Below, piece by piece: positions 46,699 to 55,566 of a stretch of DNA of 64,000 nucleotides. Where the stretch lies: contig NZ_VXJV01000004.1 of assembly GCF_008692785.1 (NCBI RefSeq), positions 361,697 through 425,696 on the forward strand. Reading direction: 5' to 3'. A program made the translations under genes and the position numbers. Source of the DNA: Salmonella enterica subsp. diarizonae (GTDB lineage: Bacteria; Pseudomonadota; Gammaproteobacteria; Enterobacterales; Enterobacteriaceae). A model generated the notes under the pieces. The model made no database searches, was not told where the DNA came from, and saw only the letters and a list, made by a program, of their open reading frames with translations. Position 1 is the first letter of the stretch. Every line of letters begins with the position of its first letter.

Positions 46699-46968
46699 AT
46701 GCTGCCACATCGTCTTAAAGAGGCGCGACTCAGGTCGGGGCTGTCACAGGAACGGCTGGGGATCCTTGCGGGTATTGATGAAGCAACGGCCAGCGCCCGG
46801 ATGAACCAGTATGAGCGAGGCACCCACTCTCCCGATTTTTCTCTGGCGTGTAAGTTCGCTGAAGTACTAAAAGTCCCTGCCAGCTACTTCTACACTGTCG
46901 AAGATGATCTGGCAGAAATCGTGCTGGATTATGCCCGGAAGCATCACCCCTCCCCTTGCGACGACTGA
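46699..46968 (+). CDS. XRE family HTH regulator
   Basis: An 89-residue protein, almost entirely a Cro/C1-type helix-turn-helix: RLKEARLRSGLSQERLGILA, then ASARMNQYERGTHSPDFSLA and LKVPASYFYTVEDDL. The Q-E-R-L..R-M-N-Q-Y-E-R-G core is intact. It is divergent from the Ner-like gene, a common switch layout in mobile elements. The target operators are not obvious. Confidence 0.85.
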   Translation: MLPHRLKEARLRSGLSQERLGILAGIDEATASARMNQYERGTHSPDFSLACKFAEVLKVPASYFYTVEDDLAEIVLDYARKHHPSPCDD

Positions 46969-47002
46969 CCGATCGCGGTATCGTATTTCCGCGTCTGCAA
47001 AA

Positions 47003-47068
47003 TCAGGCGCCGGGATTGACCTCCTGAATGTTCATACTGGCGGCACATGGCGCTCTCGCGCCTTTTTT
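47003..47068 (+). ncRNA. C4-like antisense RNA (P4/P1 phage type), candidate
   Basis: A compact RNA ends in a terminator hairpin GGCGC-TCTC-GCGCC (47049-47062) followed by six T. CATACTGG (47033-47040) is exactly complementary to CCAGTATG at 47134-47141. TTGACC (47016-47021) is complementary to GGTCAA at 47150-47155. CCTCC (47020-47024) can pair with the ribosome-binding GGAGG at 47221-47225 of the next gene. This processed-leader arrangement is that of C4 antisense RNAs, which block translation of a downstream phage gene. Confidence 0.65.
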
Positions 47069-47232
47069 GTGTCGTGCGTTCGGCTACGTCTCAATGGCGG
47101 GCCGGGCGGGGGCGTCGCAAGACGCGCCGGTATCCAGTATGGCCGGTAAGGTCAACCTCGTCCGGTTCCGCCACCCGCGAGATTGACCTCTCCAGTGGCA
47201 GGAATATTTCACTACATACTGGAGGCTGCCTT

Positions 47233-47700
47233 ATGGCTACTACCCTCACCCAAACTCACCCGTTACTGACCGTTCCTTTCAGCGTCGATACGGATTTCAC
47301 CACCCTGGCCGATCGCTGCGAAGATTTTGTTAAAACACTTCTCGAAAGTCATGATCCGACGCTACGGATGGCGCTGTGCGGGCGACTTACCGCCTGTCTG
47401 AGGCTGCTTGAGTCAACATTAAGCGATCCTGTTCCATCTCATCTGATTGAGTGTTTAACCGTAGATGCACTACCTGATACCCAGCCGCACATTGACGCCG
47501 ATGCTGCACTGCTCTGCCGCTACAGCCTGGCGCTGTCGCAGCTTCTGACGGGGCGGGCACTGCTGCCGGAAATGGAGCAAGTGCTTACCGGGCTATTGTT
47601 TGAGCTGGTCTGTTACTTTGCGGACGAATTGAGAGCACCGCGCTGGTTACGCACGGCGGATGGCGTGAAGCCGATTGATGAGATTGAAAACGTCAGTTAG
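47233..47700 (+). CDS. C4-controlled small protein, unrecognised
   Basis: A 155-residue acidic, helical protein (MATTLTQTHPLLTVPFSVDT, AALLCRYSLALSQLLTGRAL, VLTGLLFELVCYFADELRAP). The start at 47233 has GGAGG at 47221-47225. C4 RNAs in P4-like elements control antirepressor or cell-division-inhibitor genes, but this sequence does not show a recognisable version of either. It ends before a convergent terminator. The role is unknown. Confidence 0.55.
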   Translation: MATTLTQTHPLLTVPFSVDTDFTTLADRCEDFVKTLLESHDPTLRMALCGRLTACLRLLESTLSDPVPSHLIECLTVDALPDTQPHIDADAALLCRYSLALSQLLTGRALLPEMEQVLTGLLFELVCYFADELRAPRWLRTADGVKPIDEIENVS

Positions 47701-47712
47701 CAGGATGAAATC

Positions 47713-47736
47713 CCCGCGCCAGGCATCCGGCGCGGG
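47713..47736. terminator. Terminator hairpin between convergent genes
   Basis: CCCGCGCC (47713-47720), loop AGGCATCC, GGCGCGGG (47729-47736). It separates the C4-controlled gene from the ROK gene. Confidence 0.75.
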
Positions 47737-47743
47737 ACATACA

Positions 47744-48856
47744 TCAATCTTCATTAATCACCTGATACAACGGGATCATCGCCGCGCCGCGTGATGCACT
47801 CTGCGCCCCCATCGAAGACGCGGCCAGCTTCACTTTCGGACGGTTGGGGTCGAGCCGGGTTTCCAGCCGCTGATTCAGCTCCTGCACCAGACGGCTGATA
47901 ATCGGTTTCGGCATCGCGCCGCCGAGTACGATGATTTGCGGATCCACCCACTGCACGCAGCCAAACACCGTCTGCTCCACCTGGCCACGACAGCGTTCAA
48001 ACCAGCTTTCCAGCAGCGGATGCTGCCCGGCAATCAGCTCCGGTAGCTGAGTTTCACTGAATCCTTCACGCTCCAGTGTGGCAAGCAAATCCTTATACGA
48101 CGGGCGCGGCGTACCGGACGGAAAGGCCATCCCGACTTCACCAGCGTTGCAGAACCCGCCGCGTAGCATTTTATGTCCGGAGATAATCCCCGCGCCGATA
48201 CCGTAGCCAAGGTCGATAAAGGTCAGATCGCTGTACGCATTCCATTCGCCGCTGTACAGTTCGCCTACCGCCGAGGCGTTGGCGTTGTTCTCCACCCACG
48301 TCAGCCACGGCAGGTTGTCGGCAAACGCCTGCTGTAAATCCACCTCGCGCCAGCTCTCCAGCCACGGCACGCTGTGGCGTTTGCGCCCGTCCGCTTTCAG
48401 AAATCCCGGCACCGCATAGCCAATACCGAGGATACGCGCGTGCTGGAGCTGGCGCTTTTTCAGCGTCTGCTCCACCAGGGTTTTGATCTGCGCGAGCGTC
48501 GCCGCCAGCGGCTGATTCTCCTGATGCGCTTCGGAAAGCGACAGTAGCTGGCGACCGCTGAGATCGACCACCGTCATATCGATAAAACCGGGGCTGAACG
48601 ACAACCCGATAGCGCAGCCGCCGCCGGGGTTAAGGCGCAGCGGCAGCGACGGCTGGCCGCGCTGCCCGGTATTGCGCTCCCCTTCCACCACCAGGCCGGA
48701 GAACATCAGCTCCCGGCACTGCTGGGTGATCGCCCCCGCCGTCAGCCCCGACAGCCGCGCCAGCTCGGCTCGCGTCACCGGGGCGTGGCGGCGGATCAGC
48801 TCCAGCAGCAGGCGCTGCGAACCACGCAGTTCAAGGCGTTCAGAGTGGGCGTTCAT
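47744..48856 (-). CDS. ROK family transcriptional regulator
   Basis: A 370-residue protein of NagC/Mlc type. The N-terminal winged helix (ELIRRHAPVTRAELARLSGL, then TAGAITQQCRELMFSGLVVE) is followed by a ROK domain (IGLSFSPGFIDMTVVDLSGR, GIGYAVPGFLKADGR, DLGYGIGAGIISGH). The usual ROK zinc-binding cysteine cluster is absent. It lies 19 bp downstream of the glycerophosphodiesterase gene on the same strand, divergent from the ABC transporter, so it probably senses the transported compound or its product and controls both operons. Confidence 0.85.
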   Translation of the reverse strand: MNAHSERLELRGSQRLLLELIRRHAPVTRAELARLSGLTAGAITQQCRELMFSGLVVEGERNTGQRGQPSLPLRLNPGGGCAIGLSFSPGFIDMTVVDLSGRQLLSLSEAHQENQPLAATLAQIKTLVEQTLKKRQLQHARILGIGYAVPGFLKADGRKRHSVPWLESWREVDLQQAFADNLPWLTWVENNANASAVGELYSGEWNAYSDLTFIDLGYGIGAGIISGHKMLRGGFCNAGEVGMAFPSGTPRPSYKDLLATLEREGFSETQLPELIAGQHPLLESWFERCRGQVEQTVFGCVQWVDPQIIVLGGAMPKPIISRLVQELNQRLETRLDPNRPKVKLAASSMGAQSASRGAAMIPLYQVINED

Positions 48857-48875
48857 GGTGTCCTTAATTATTTAT

Positions 48876-49706
48876 CTAATCCCAGCGCAGTCCGGCCTCT
48901 TCAATCAGCCCCTGCAGATACGGAATATCATCATGGCTGAGCATATCAATCAGCCCCGCCTGCATCCAGCCGATAATCACCGGACGACTGTCACAGCCGA
49001 ATTTATAGTCGTACTGCTCCAGCGGCGTCATGCCGTTTTTCATTTCATGCAGATACATCCGCACGCCCAGCCCGGCATTTTTGTAGGCCCGCAGGTCGTC
49101 GATATGGGCGAACTCGAACTCAAAGCAGACACATCCGGCATTGGACTGCTGCACCGCCGCAAGTTGGTTATTGTAGCGCTCCAGCGTCACCACCTGTAAC
49201 GCCAGTTGCGGGATCTGCGCTTTTACCCGGTTAATCAGCACATGGTTGAAGCCCAGTAGCTGGATATGGCCGAGGGCCTCCGGCTGCTCACGTAGTAGCG
49301 CGACCAGCGCCGCTACAAACTCGTCATGACGGTTGCGCTGTTTGACCTCAACAATCAGCCCCATGCCGTTTTCCACCGCCCAGCGCAGCACGTCCGCCAG
49401 CAAGGGGATGCGCGTTCCGGAAAATGACGGATGGTATTTCACGCCAAAGTCACACGCCAGCAGCTGCGGGTACGTCATCTGCTCAACAAATCCGTGTCCG
49501 GTGGACACCCGGTCGATACGGTGATCGTGCGTGACGACCAGTTGGTTATCCGCCGTCAGGTGGATATCGATTTCGATACAGTGGGTTCCCGCCTGGCGGG
49601 CGGCTTCAAAGGCCGGAAAGGTGTTTTCCGGCGCGCAGCTGGAATAACCCCGGTGGCTGTTGGCCAGCACAATCCCCTCTGCCGCGCGGTGAAAGTTAAA
49701 CGCCAT
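48876..49706 (-). CDS. Glycerophosphodiester phosphodiesterase
   Basis: A 276-residue GDPD-family TIM barrel without a signal peptide, so cytosolic like UgpQ. Catalytic and metal-binding signature: NSHRGYSSCAPENTFPAFEA, CIEIDIHLTADNQLVVTHDH; also LGFNHVLINRVK and GVRMYLHEMKNG later. It hydrolyses glycerophosphodiesters to glycerol-3-phosphate and an alcohol. Next to a dedicated ABC importer, it would process the imported substrate as a carbon or phosphate source. Confidence 0.9.
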   Translation of the reverse strand: MAFNFHRAAEGIVLANSHRGYSSCAPENTFPAFEAARQAGTHCIEIDIHLTADNQLVVTHDHRIDRVSTGHGFVEQMTYPQLLACDFGVKYHPSFSGTRIPLLADVLRWAVENGMGLIVEVKQRNRHDEFVAALVALLREQPEALGHIQLLGFNHVLINRVKAQIPQLALQVVTLERYNNQLAAVQQSNAGCVCFEFEFAHIDDLRAYKNAGLGVRMYLHEMKNGMTPLEQYDYKFGCDSRPVIIGWMQAGLIDMLSHDDIPYLQGLIEEAGLRWD

Positions 49707-49921
49707 CTTCTTTTCCTCTCGAATGTAAGATGGTTATTAACTTTACTATTTAAATTTAAATGTGGAAGGTGTTTTTGTCTTTCCATATTCAATATGTTGT
49801 TTTATATGTATTTAATTTGATATTAAGATCATTTTTTAGCTTTAAGGATCTGTGTCACATAAATTTAATGTTTAGTATGTAAATTTAATAATCATCTTTT
49901 TAATCGATGGAAGACAGACTC
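49707..49921. promoter_or_regulatory. Divergent control region of the glycerophosphodiester cargo
   Basis: AT-rich region between oppositely oriented genes. A 14-bp palindrome ATTTAAATTTAAAT lies at 49748-49761. AAATTTAAT occurs at 49861-49869 and 49881-49889, 20 bp apart. These resemble the AT-rich operators of NagC-like ROK repressors. TGTGTCACA (49851-49859) could belong to a CRP site. All assignments are inferred. Confidence 0.5.
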
Positions 49922-50989
49922 ATGTCAAAACTGGTTCTGGAACAGGTGACCAAAACGTTCGGCGAATTCTATGCCGCCAGGGAAATCTCGTTCTGCGTTG
50001 AAGAGGGGGAATTCGTCACGCTGCTCGGGCCAAGCGGCTGCGGTAAAACCACCCTGCTGAAAATGATCGGCGGCTTTCACCAGCCGGACAGCGGGCGCAT
50101 TCTGATTGGTGATAAAACGGTGAACGCCCTGCCGCCGGAAAAGCGCAATACCGCCATGTGTTTCCAGTCCTATGCGCTGTTTCCACACCTTAACGTGGCG
50201 CACAACATCTGTTTTGGCCTGAAGCAGAAAAAGGTCGCCATCGGTGAACAGCAGACCCGCCTGGCGGAAGCGCTGAAGCAGGTGGGGCTGGAGAGCCAGC
50301 GCCTGAAAATGCCCGCCCAGCTCTCCGGCGGACAGCAACAGCGCGTGGCGCTGGCGCGGGCGATGATCACCCGCCCTGACGTGATCCTGTTCGACGAACC
50401 GCTCTCCAACCTCGACGCCAAGCTGCGCGAAAGCGTGCGTTTTGAAATTAAAGAACTCCAGCGGCAATATCAGCTCACCTCGATCTACGTCACCCACGAC
50501 CAGGCGGAAGCGCTGGCGATGTCGGATAAAATCGTGGTGCTGAACGCCGGTAACGTCGAGCAGATCGGCAAGCCGGAGGAGATCTACTACCGTCCGGCCA
50601 ACCGCTTTGTGGCGGATTTTATCGGCGCGGCCAATATCGACACCGCGCAGGTCACGCCCGCGGAGCAGCCGGGTTATTACCGGGTACGCTGCGCCCTCGG
50701 CGAGTTTTATGTGCATTCCGCGCAGCCGCCGCGCACAGAGCACTGCTATATCTGCTGGCGACCGGAAGACGCGCAATATGTCAGCCAGCCGCAGGCAGGC
50801 GACAACCACTTCACCCTGACGCTCGACAAAATGGCCTTTATGGGCAACCTCACCGAAGCCTGGGGCCACAACGACAGCGGGTTATCGGTCCGCTTACAGC
50901 TAATTAAAAAGCCGCCCGTCGCCCCCGGCGAGCGCGCCTGCTTCCGTCTGGCGGAAAACGCCATCCATTTTCTGGAGCCGGTATCATGA
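49922..50989 (+). CDS. ABC importer ATP-binding protein (PotA/UgpC-like)
   Basis: A 355-residue protein. I prefer ATG 49922 ([16 protein letters not shown]), with GGAAG upstream, over ATG 49907, which has no ribosome-binding site. Walker [15 protein letters not shown]-loop [11 protein letters not shown], signature [14 protein letters not shown], Walker [13 protein letters not shown] and switch His in [11 protein letters not shown] are all intact. A C-terminal TOBE-type domain follows. It drives the importer encoded by the next three genes and overlaps the first permease gene by 4 bp. Confidence 0.93.
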   Translation: MSKLVLEQVTKTFGEFYAAREISFCVEEGEFVTLLGPSGCGKTTLLKMIGGFHQPDSGRILIGDKTVNALPPEKRNTAMCFQSYALFPHLNVAHNICFGLKQKKVAIGEQQTRLAEALKQVGLESQRLKMPAQLSGGQQQRVALARAMITRPDVILFDEPLSNLDAKLRESVRFEIKELQRQYQLTSIYVTHDQAEALAMSDKIVVLNAGNVEQIGKPEEIYYRPANRFVADFIGAANIDTAQVTPAEQPGYYRVRCALGEFYVHSAQPPRTEHCYICWRPEDAQYVSQPQAGDNHFTLTLDKMAFMGNLTEAWGHNDSGLSVRLQLIKKPPVAPGERACFRLAENAIHFLEPVS

Positions 50990-51852
50990 AAAACTGGCGC
51001 AACGATGCGGTCGCCTGGCTGCTGATGCTCAGCGGGCTGGGCACCATTCTGCTGTTGATGGGTTCCACCTTTTACGTGGTGATCGTCCAGAGCATGGGCT
51101 GGTTCAACCTCGAAGGCGACAGCCATTTCTCGCTGGAGTACTGGCGCAACATGTTGCAGGACGAGGTGCTGCAAAGCGCCCTGTTCTACTCGGTGAAAGT
51201 GTCGCTGCTGGGGGCGTTCGGCTCGGTGATTTTCGCGTATCCGCTGGCGCTGTGGCTGCGTAGGCCGATGGTCGGTAAAGAAGGGATTATCGCGGTACTG
51301 CGTGCGCCGATGTTTATCCCTGGTCTGGTGGCGGCGTTCCTGTTCGTCAATATCGTCGCTTACCACGGCATTATCAACGAGCTGCTGCTGGCGCTGGGGA
51401 TTATCAGTGAGCCGCTGCGGATGCAGAACGACGATTTCGGCTGGGGCGTGGTTATTCTGCAAATCTGGAAGAACCTGCCCTTCGCCCTGATCCTGGTCGG
51501 CGGCGCGGTCAACGCCATTCGTAATGACGTACTGGACGCCGCCAGCAACCTCGGCGCCAGCCGCTGGCGCAGCTTTACCGGTGTGGTGGTGCCGCTGACG
51601 CTGCCTGCCGTGCAGGTGACGCTGATTCTGGTGTTTATCGGCGCGCTGGGCGACTTCGCCTTCTTCTCGGTGGCCGGGCCACGCAACACTTATTCGCTGG
51701 CGCGGCTGATGCAGGCCACCGCCATGGAGTACGGCGAGTGGAATAACGCGGCGGTGATTGCGGTGATCATTATGGTCACGGCGGCTATCTGCACGCTGCT
51801 GATCGCCACGCTTATCACCCCGTTCGCCACCCGCAAAGGAGAGGTCAAATGA
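50986..51852 (+). CDS. ABC importer permease 1
   Basis: A 288-residue inner-membrane permease of the binding-protein-dependent type with six hydrophobic segments. The coupling loop (EAA motif) reads DAASNLGASRWRSFTGVVVP. ATGA overlaps at both ends place it in one operon with the ATPase and second permease. Confidence 0.9.
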   Translation: MKNWRNDAVAWLLMLSGLGTILLLMGSTFYVVIVQSMGWFNLEGDSHFSLEYWRNMLQDEVLQSALFYSVKVSLLGAFGSVIFAYPLALWLRRPMVGKEGIIAVLRAPMFIPGLVAAFLFVNIVAYHGIINELLLALGIISEPLRMQNDDFGWGVVILQIWKNLPFALILVGGAVNAIRNDVLDAASNLGASRWRSFTGVVVPLTLPAVQVTLILVFIGALGDFAFFSVAGPRNTYSLARLMQATAMEYGEWNNAAVIAVIIMVTAAICTLLIATLITPFATRKGEVK

Positions 51853-52685
51853 GCCACACTGCCAACGGTCGCCGGGTGGTGACGATTTCGCTGATCTTCT
51901 TCGTGGTCGCCAATCTGATCTGGCTGGGCATGCCATTCGGCATGGCGATCCTCTGGTCGCTGGTTGACCCGGCTCATCCGTGGAGCTACCCGGATATCTT
52001 CCCGCCGGTGCTGTCGTTCAGCCGCTGGCTGCTGGTATGGGAGAAAACCTCGCTTTCCGAGGCGCTGTTCAACAGCTACACCATCGCGCCTGCGGTAGCG
52101 GTCGCCAGCCTGCTGCTGTCGCTGCCCACCGCGTATGCCTTCGGGCGCATGACCTTTCGCGGCAAGGCGGTGGCGGAGATGCTGACGCTGATCCCGCTGG
52201 TGATGCCGGGGATGCTGATTGGTATTTTCTTCAGCGCCATGCTGATCAATCTCAATATCGACAACGCGTTTATCAGCATTGTTATCGGCCATACGGTACT
52301 GACCCTGCCCTATTCGATCCGCATTATGTCGGCGGGGTTTAAGGCGGTGCCGCAGGATCTGATCGACGCCAGTCGCGACTTAGGCTCCGGCGCGTGGGGC
52401 ACCTTCTGCAACGCCTATCTGCCGCTGCTGAAACCGAGCTTCCTAGCGGCGCTGATTTTTTGTCTGGTGCGAAGTCTGGAAGAGTTCAGCATCTCATACG
52501 TGCTGGGCGCACCGGATTTTATCACCGTCCCGACCATTCTTTACTCTTTCCTCGGCTACTCCTTCGTCCGCCCGGATGCGGCGGTGGTGTCGATGATTCT
52601 GGTGATCCCCAATGTCATCCTGATGGTCATTATCGAGAAGTTGCTGAAGGGGAACTATCTGTCGCAGTCCACGGGGAAAGCCTGA
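51849..52685 (+). CDS. ABC importer permease 2
   Basis: A 278-residue permease with six hydrophobic segments and the coupling loop DASRDLGSGAWGTFCNAYLP. It pairs with permease 1 to form the membrane channel. The binding-protein gene follows after 21 bp with AGGAG. Confidence 0.9.
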   Translation: MSHTANGRRVVTISLIFFVVANLIWLGMPFGMAILWSLVDPAHPWSYPDIFPPVLSFSRWLLVWEKTSLSEALFNSYTIAPAVAVASLLLSLPTAYAFGRMTFRGKAVAEMLTLIPLVMPGMLIGIFFSAMLINLNIDNAFISIVIGHTVLTLPYSIRIMSAGFKAVPQDLIDASRDLGSGAWGTFCNAYLPLLKPSFLAALIFCLVRSLEEFSISYVLGAPDFITVPTILYSFLGYSFVRPDAAVVSMILVIPNVILMVIIEKLLKGNYLSQSTGKA

Positions 52686-52706
52686 CCTTTTACAGGAGAT
52701 AATGTG

Positions 52707-53780
52707 ATGAAAAAAGCAGTAATGATTCTGGCGGGCGGCCTGCTGTGCAGCTCGCTGGCAACGGCGGCGGATAACCCCGACCTGATTGCCCAGGCGAAAA
52801 AAGAGGGCAGCGTGACCTTTAACGTCTGGTACTTACAGCCGCAATGGCGCAGCTTTGTGAAGGATTTTGAGCAGCAGTACGGCGTTAAGGTGCGCATTCC
52901 GGAAGGCAGTATCGACGGTAATATGAACAAGCTGCTGGCGGAAGCGGGCAAAGCGAAGGGCAAAATCGACGTTATCGCCCTGTCTGTGGCGCAGTTGCCG
53001 GTGACGACGGGGGCGAAGGCGCTGGCGAAGGTGGACGATCTGCCAGGCTATGGTGATGCCATTCACCAGATTCAGAACGTCGATACTCAGGGCTATGCCG
53101 TGGCGTTCTGGGGCAATCAGACCGGATTTGCTTACGACCCGCAGCAAATGGGCGACCAGGCGCTGCCGCAAACACTGGAGCAGTTGCAGAGCTTTATCGA
53201 CGCCAACCCGAAGAAGTTTGGTTATAACGACCCAAACAACGGTGGCGCGGGAGAGGCGTTTATCCAGCGGATTGTCACCACTCAGGGCGGCGAATTTAAC
53301 AGCGAAGCGGAGAGCGTTGACCCGGCGGTGGTGAAAAACTGGCACAAAGGCTGGCAGTGGTTTGCCGCTAATAACGACAAAATCACCCGCACCGCTTCTG
53401 GTGCCGACAGTCTGACGCGCCTGAATGACGGCGAGCTGATGCTGACGCCCGCGTGGGAAGACCATCTGGCCGGGCTGCAAAAAACCGGGGCCATCACCTC
53501 GCGGCTGAAATTTTACGTACCGGAGTTTGGTATGCCCGGCGGCGGTAACATCGCGGCCATTGCCGCTAACAGCCCACACCCGGCGGCATCACGGCTGTTC
53601 CTTAACTGGCTGATTCAGCCAGAAACACAACAGGCGCTGAGCAAAGCCTTCGGTTCCACGCCGATGAACAGGAAGGTCAGCCCGGACGTGAAGCGCCCGG
53701 ACGCCACGGTGCAGTTTTACGGCAAGGCATACAGTACGCAGCTCAGGAAAGAGTTTGTGCGTGAAGTCATGATGCAGTAA
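52707..53780 (+). CDS. ABC importer periplasmic substrate-binding protein
   Basis: A 357-residue protein starting at ATG 52707 (AGGAG at 52694-52698) with signal peptide VMILAGGLLCSSLATAA. It is a type 2 solute-binding fold of the PotD/FbpA/extracellular-protein-1 sort (EGSVTFNVWYLQPQWRSF, AYDPQQMGDQALPQTLEQL, PGGGNIAAIAANSPHPAASR). Its partner genes include a glycerophosphodiesterase, so the ligand is probably a glycerophosphodiester, but the sequence does not prove this. Confidence 0.85.
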   Translation: MKKAVMILAGGLLCSSLATAADNPDLIAQAKKEGSVTFNVWYLQPQWRSFVKDFEQQYGVKVRIPEGSIDGNMNKLLAEAGKAKGKIDVIALSVAQLPVTTGAKALAKVDDLPGYGDAIHQIQNVDTQGYAVAFWGNQTGFAYDPQQMGDQALPQTLEQLQSFIDANPKKFGYNDPNNGGAGEAFIQRIVTTQGGEFNSEAESVDPAVVKNWHKGWQWFAANNDKITRTASGADSLTRLNDGELMLTPAWEDHLAGLQKTGAITSRLKFYVPEFGMPGGGNIAAIAANSPHPAASRLFLNWLIQPETQQALSKAFGSTPMNRKVSPDVKRPDATVQFYGKAYSTQLRKEFVREVMMQ

Positions 53781-53805
53781 GCCTCAATTTGCGTGCAGCT
53801 ATAAA

Positions 53806-53961
53806 CAATTTCCCCCAGAACCTGACCACGCGAAAAGGCAGAATGCAAAAGGTTCAGGGGAAGGGGTTGAAGGGATAACGGGCTTACCCGGAAAAGGAAC
53901 CCCCTTCGTCTTTCGGGTTGCAGTCCCGCGACCCGAAATCCATTGGGTGTAAAGGGCCATT
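53806..53961. other. Candidate origin of transfer (oriT) next to the relaxase gene
   Basis: The non-coding stretch before traI holds two inverted repeats. One is CCCCCAGAACCT (53812-53823) with AGGTTCAGGGG (53850-53860). The other is TTTCGGGT (53911-53918) with ACCCGAAA (53931-53938), an 8-bp perfect stem with a 12-nt loop. Neither has a terminal U-run. Position directly upstream of a MobH relaxase suggests oriT; a role as terminator of the ABC operon is the alternative for the first. Confidence 0.4.
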
Positions 53962-55566
53962 ATGCGGATATGGCTGGCACGCAAAAAACCAGACACCACA
54001 CCATCCACCGACGAGACAAACGCCACGGAGGGCTGGCTGCAACCTGAATCCGCTGAAATCCTGCTGGCGAAACCATCACGCCAGCAGCTTATCCAGTTCA
54101 TTCGCCAAAGCACCGCGCTCCCTGCCCCGCTGTTCGAACGCTTCTGGCTGACGCCGCTCCACCACTTCGCGGAACTGGCGCAGTCGTTTCCCGCCTCGGA
54201 AAACCACCACCACTCCCACACGGGCGGTCTGCTCGATCACAGCCTTGAAGCCGCCTGTTACGCCGCACGGCTGCGGCAGAGTTATCTTTTTCCACCTGAT
54301 GCAGCGCCGGAAGACCAGGCCGCTCAGTCCGAACGCTGGACGACGGTTATCATCTACGCCGCGCTGCTGCACGATCTGGGTAAACTTGTCACGGATATTG
54401 AGGTCGAGGATGCCAGCGGACAACGCTGGTTTCCGTGGCATGGTCCACTGACTCAGCCTTATCGGTTCCGCTATCTGCCGCCACGTGATTACCTGCGCCA
54501 TCCGGCTGCGGCAGTTCTTCTGCTCACCCAACTGCTCCCCCCGGAATGCCTCGACTGGCTCGCCGCCGACGCCGCTGCGTTATCCACTCTGCTTCATTGC
54601 CTGAATGGGCAGTATCAATATGCCGGGCTTGCCGGAGAACTGGTACAGAAAGCCGACCGGGCGTCGGTGGCGTTTAATCTCGGCGGCGATCCGGTTAAGG
54701 CTATTCATCGTCCGCAAACCTCGCTGCCGCAGCAAATTATTACCGCCCTGCGCGACCTGCTGGCGCAGGAGTTCCGACTCAATAACCCGAACGGCGGCTC
54801 GGATGGCTGGCTGACGGAAGAGGCGCTGTGGCTGGTCAGTAAGAACGCTGCCGATGCGGTGCGTGGCTGGCTGCTGCGCCAGGGGATTGACGCCGTACCG
54901 CAGCATAACGTGCGCCTGTTCGACGAGATGCAGGCGCACCAGTTACTTATCCCCTGCGAGGATAAAGCCATCTGGCATTGTCGGATTGAAGCCAGCGGCG
55001 GCTGGAATAGTGAGCTGACCCTGCTGCGCTTTTCTCCGTCGCTTATCTGGGAAAACTTGCAACAACGGCCAGAGTTTTTTCAGGGAACGGTAACGCCCAT
55101 CGAGCCAGAACCGGATAAACCCAGCGTTCCCGAGGAGCCTGCACTTGTTCCCGCCACACCGCCGGATGAAGAACCGCTGTCCGGCGAAGCCTTCTGGCAG
55201 TGGCTGACTCAAAACGTCCAGGCGCAACATCTGGAAATCAACGAACCCAACGCCCGAATTCACACCGTCGCCGGAACGGCGTTTCTGGTCACGCCGGGAA
55301 TTTTTAAGCTCTGGCTGAACACCTGCGGCAGGGATATCCCGGCGGAACGCTGGCGGGAAGTACAGAAAGCGTTTCAGGACCTGAATCTGCACCGAAAACA
55401 AAAAAACGGCCTCAGCATCTGGCACTGCGCCGTTGTCGGCCCACGCCGTTGTTCACGTCTGAAGGGATATCTGCTTGACGATCCCACGCCGCTTTTTGGA
55501 GATGACGTTCACTTTAATAACCCTCATCTCTTGCTCAGTGAAGGAGAAGATCCCCATGACCTTTGA
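53962..55566 (+). CDS. traI: MobH-family relaxase TraI
   Basis: A 534-residue protein. The TraI_2 domain has the MobH hallmark: three histidines HHH at residues 82-84 in ENHHHSHTGGLLDHSLEAA, and an HD pair at 137-138 in AALLHDLGKL, for metal binding. The C-terminal TraI_2_C domain (FWQWLTQNVQAQHLEINEP, ARIHTVAGTAFLVTPGIFKL) is present. It nicks oriT and pilots the single strand during transfer. Intact, unlike traD and the VirB4 homologue. Overlaps the integrase start. Confidence 0.9.
   Translation: MRIWLARKKPDTTPSTDETNATEGWLQPESAEILLAKPSRQQLIQFIRQSTALPAPLFERFWLTPLHHFAELAQSFPASENHHHSHTGGLLDHSLEAACYAARLRQSYLFPPDAAPEDQAAQSERWTTVIIYAALLHDLGKLVTDIEVEDASGQRWFPWHGPLTQPYRFRYLPPRDYLRHPAAAVLLLTQLLPPECLDWLAADAAALSTLLHCLNGQYQYAGLAGELVQKADRASVAFNLGGDPVKAIHRPQTSLPQQIITALRDLLAQEFRLNNPNGGSDGWLTEEALWLVSKNAADAVRGWLLRQGIDAVPQHNVRLFDEMQAHQLLIPCEDKAIWHCRIEASGGWNSELTLLRFSPSLIWENLQQRPEFFQGTVTPIEPEPDKPSVPEEPALVPATPPDEEPLSGEAFWQWLTQNVQAQHLEINEPNARIHTVAGTAFLVTPGIFKLWLNTCGRDIPAERWREVQKAFQDLNLHRKQKNGLSIWHCAVVGPRRCSRLKGYLLDDPTPLFGDDVHFNNPHLLLSEGEDPHDL

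Noticed and set aside
50746..51936. 396-codon minus-strand frame over the ABC transporter genes
   Set aside because: It is the complement of two clear ABC genes; the His/Gln/Arg-rich product is typical of an antisense artefact.
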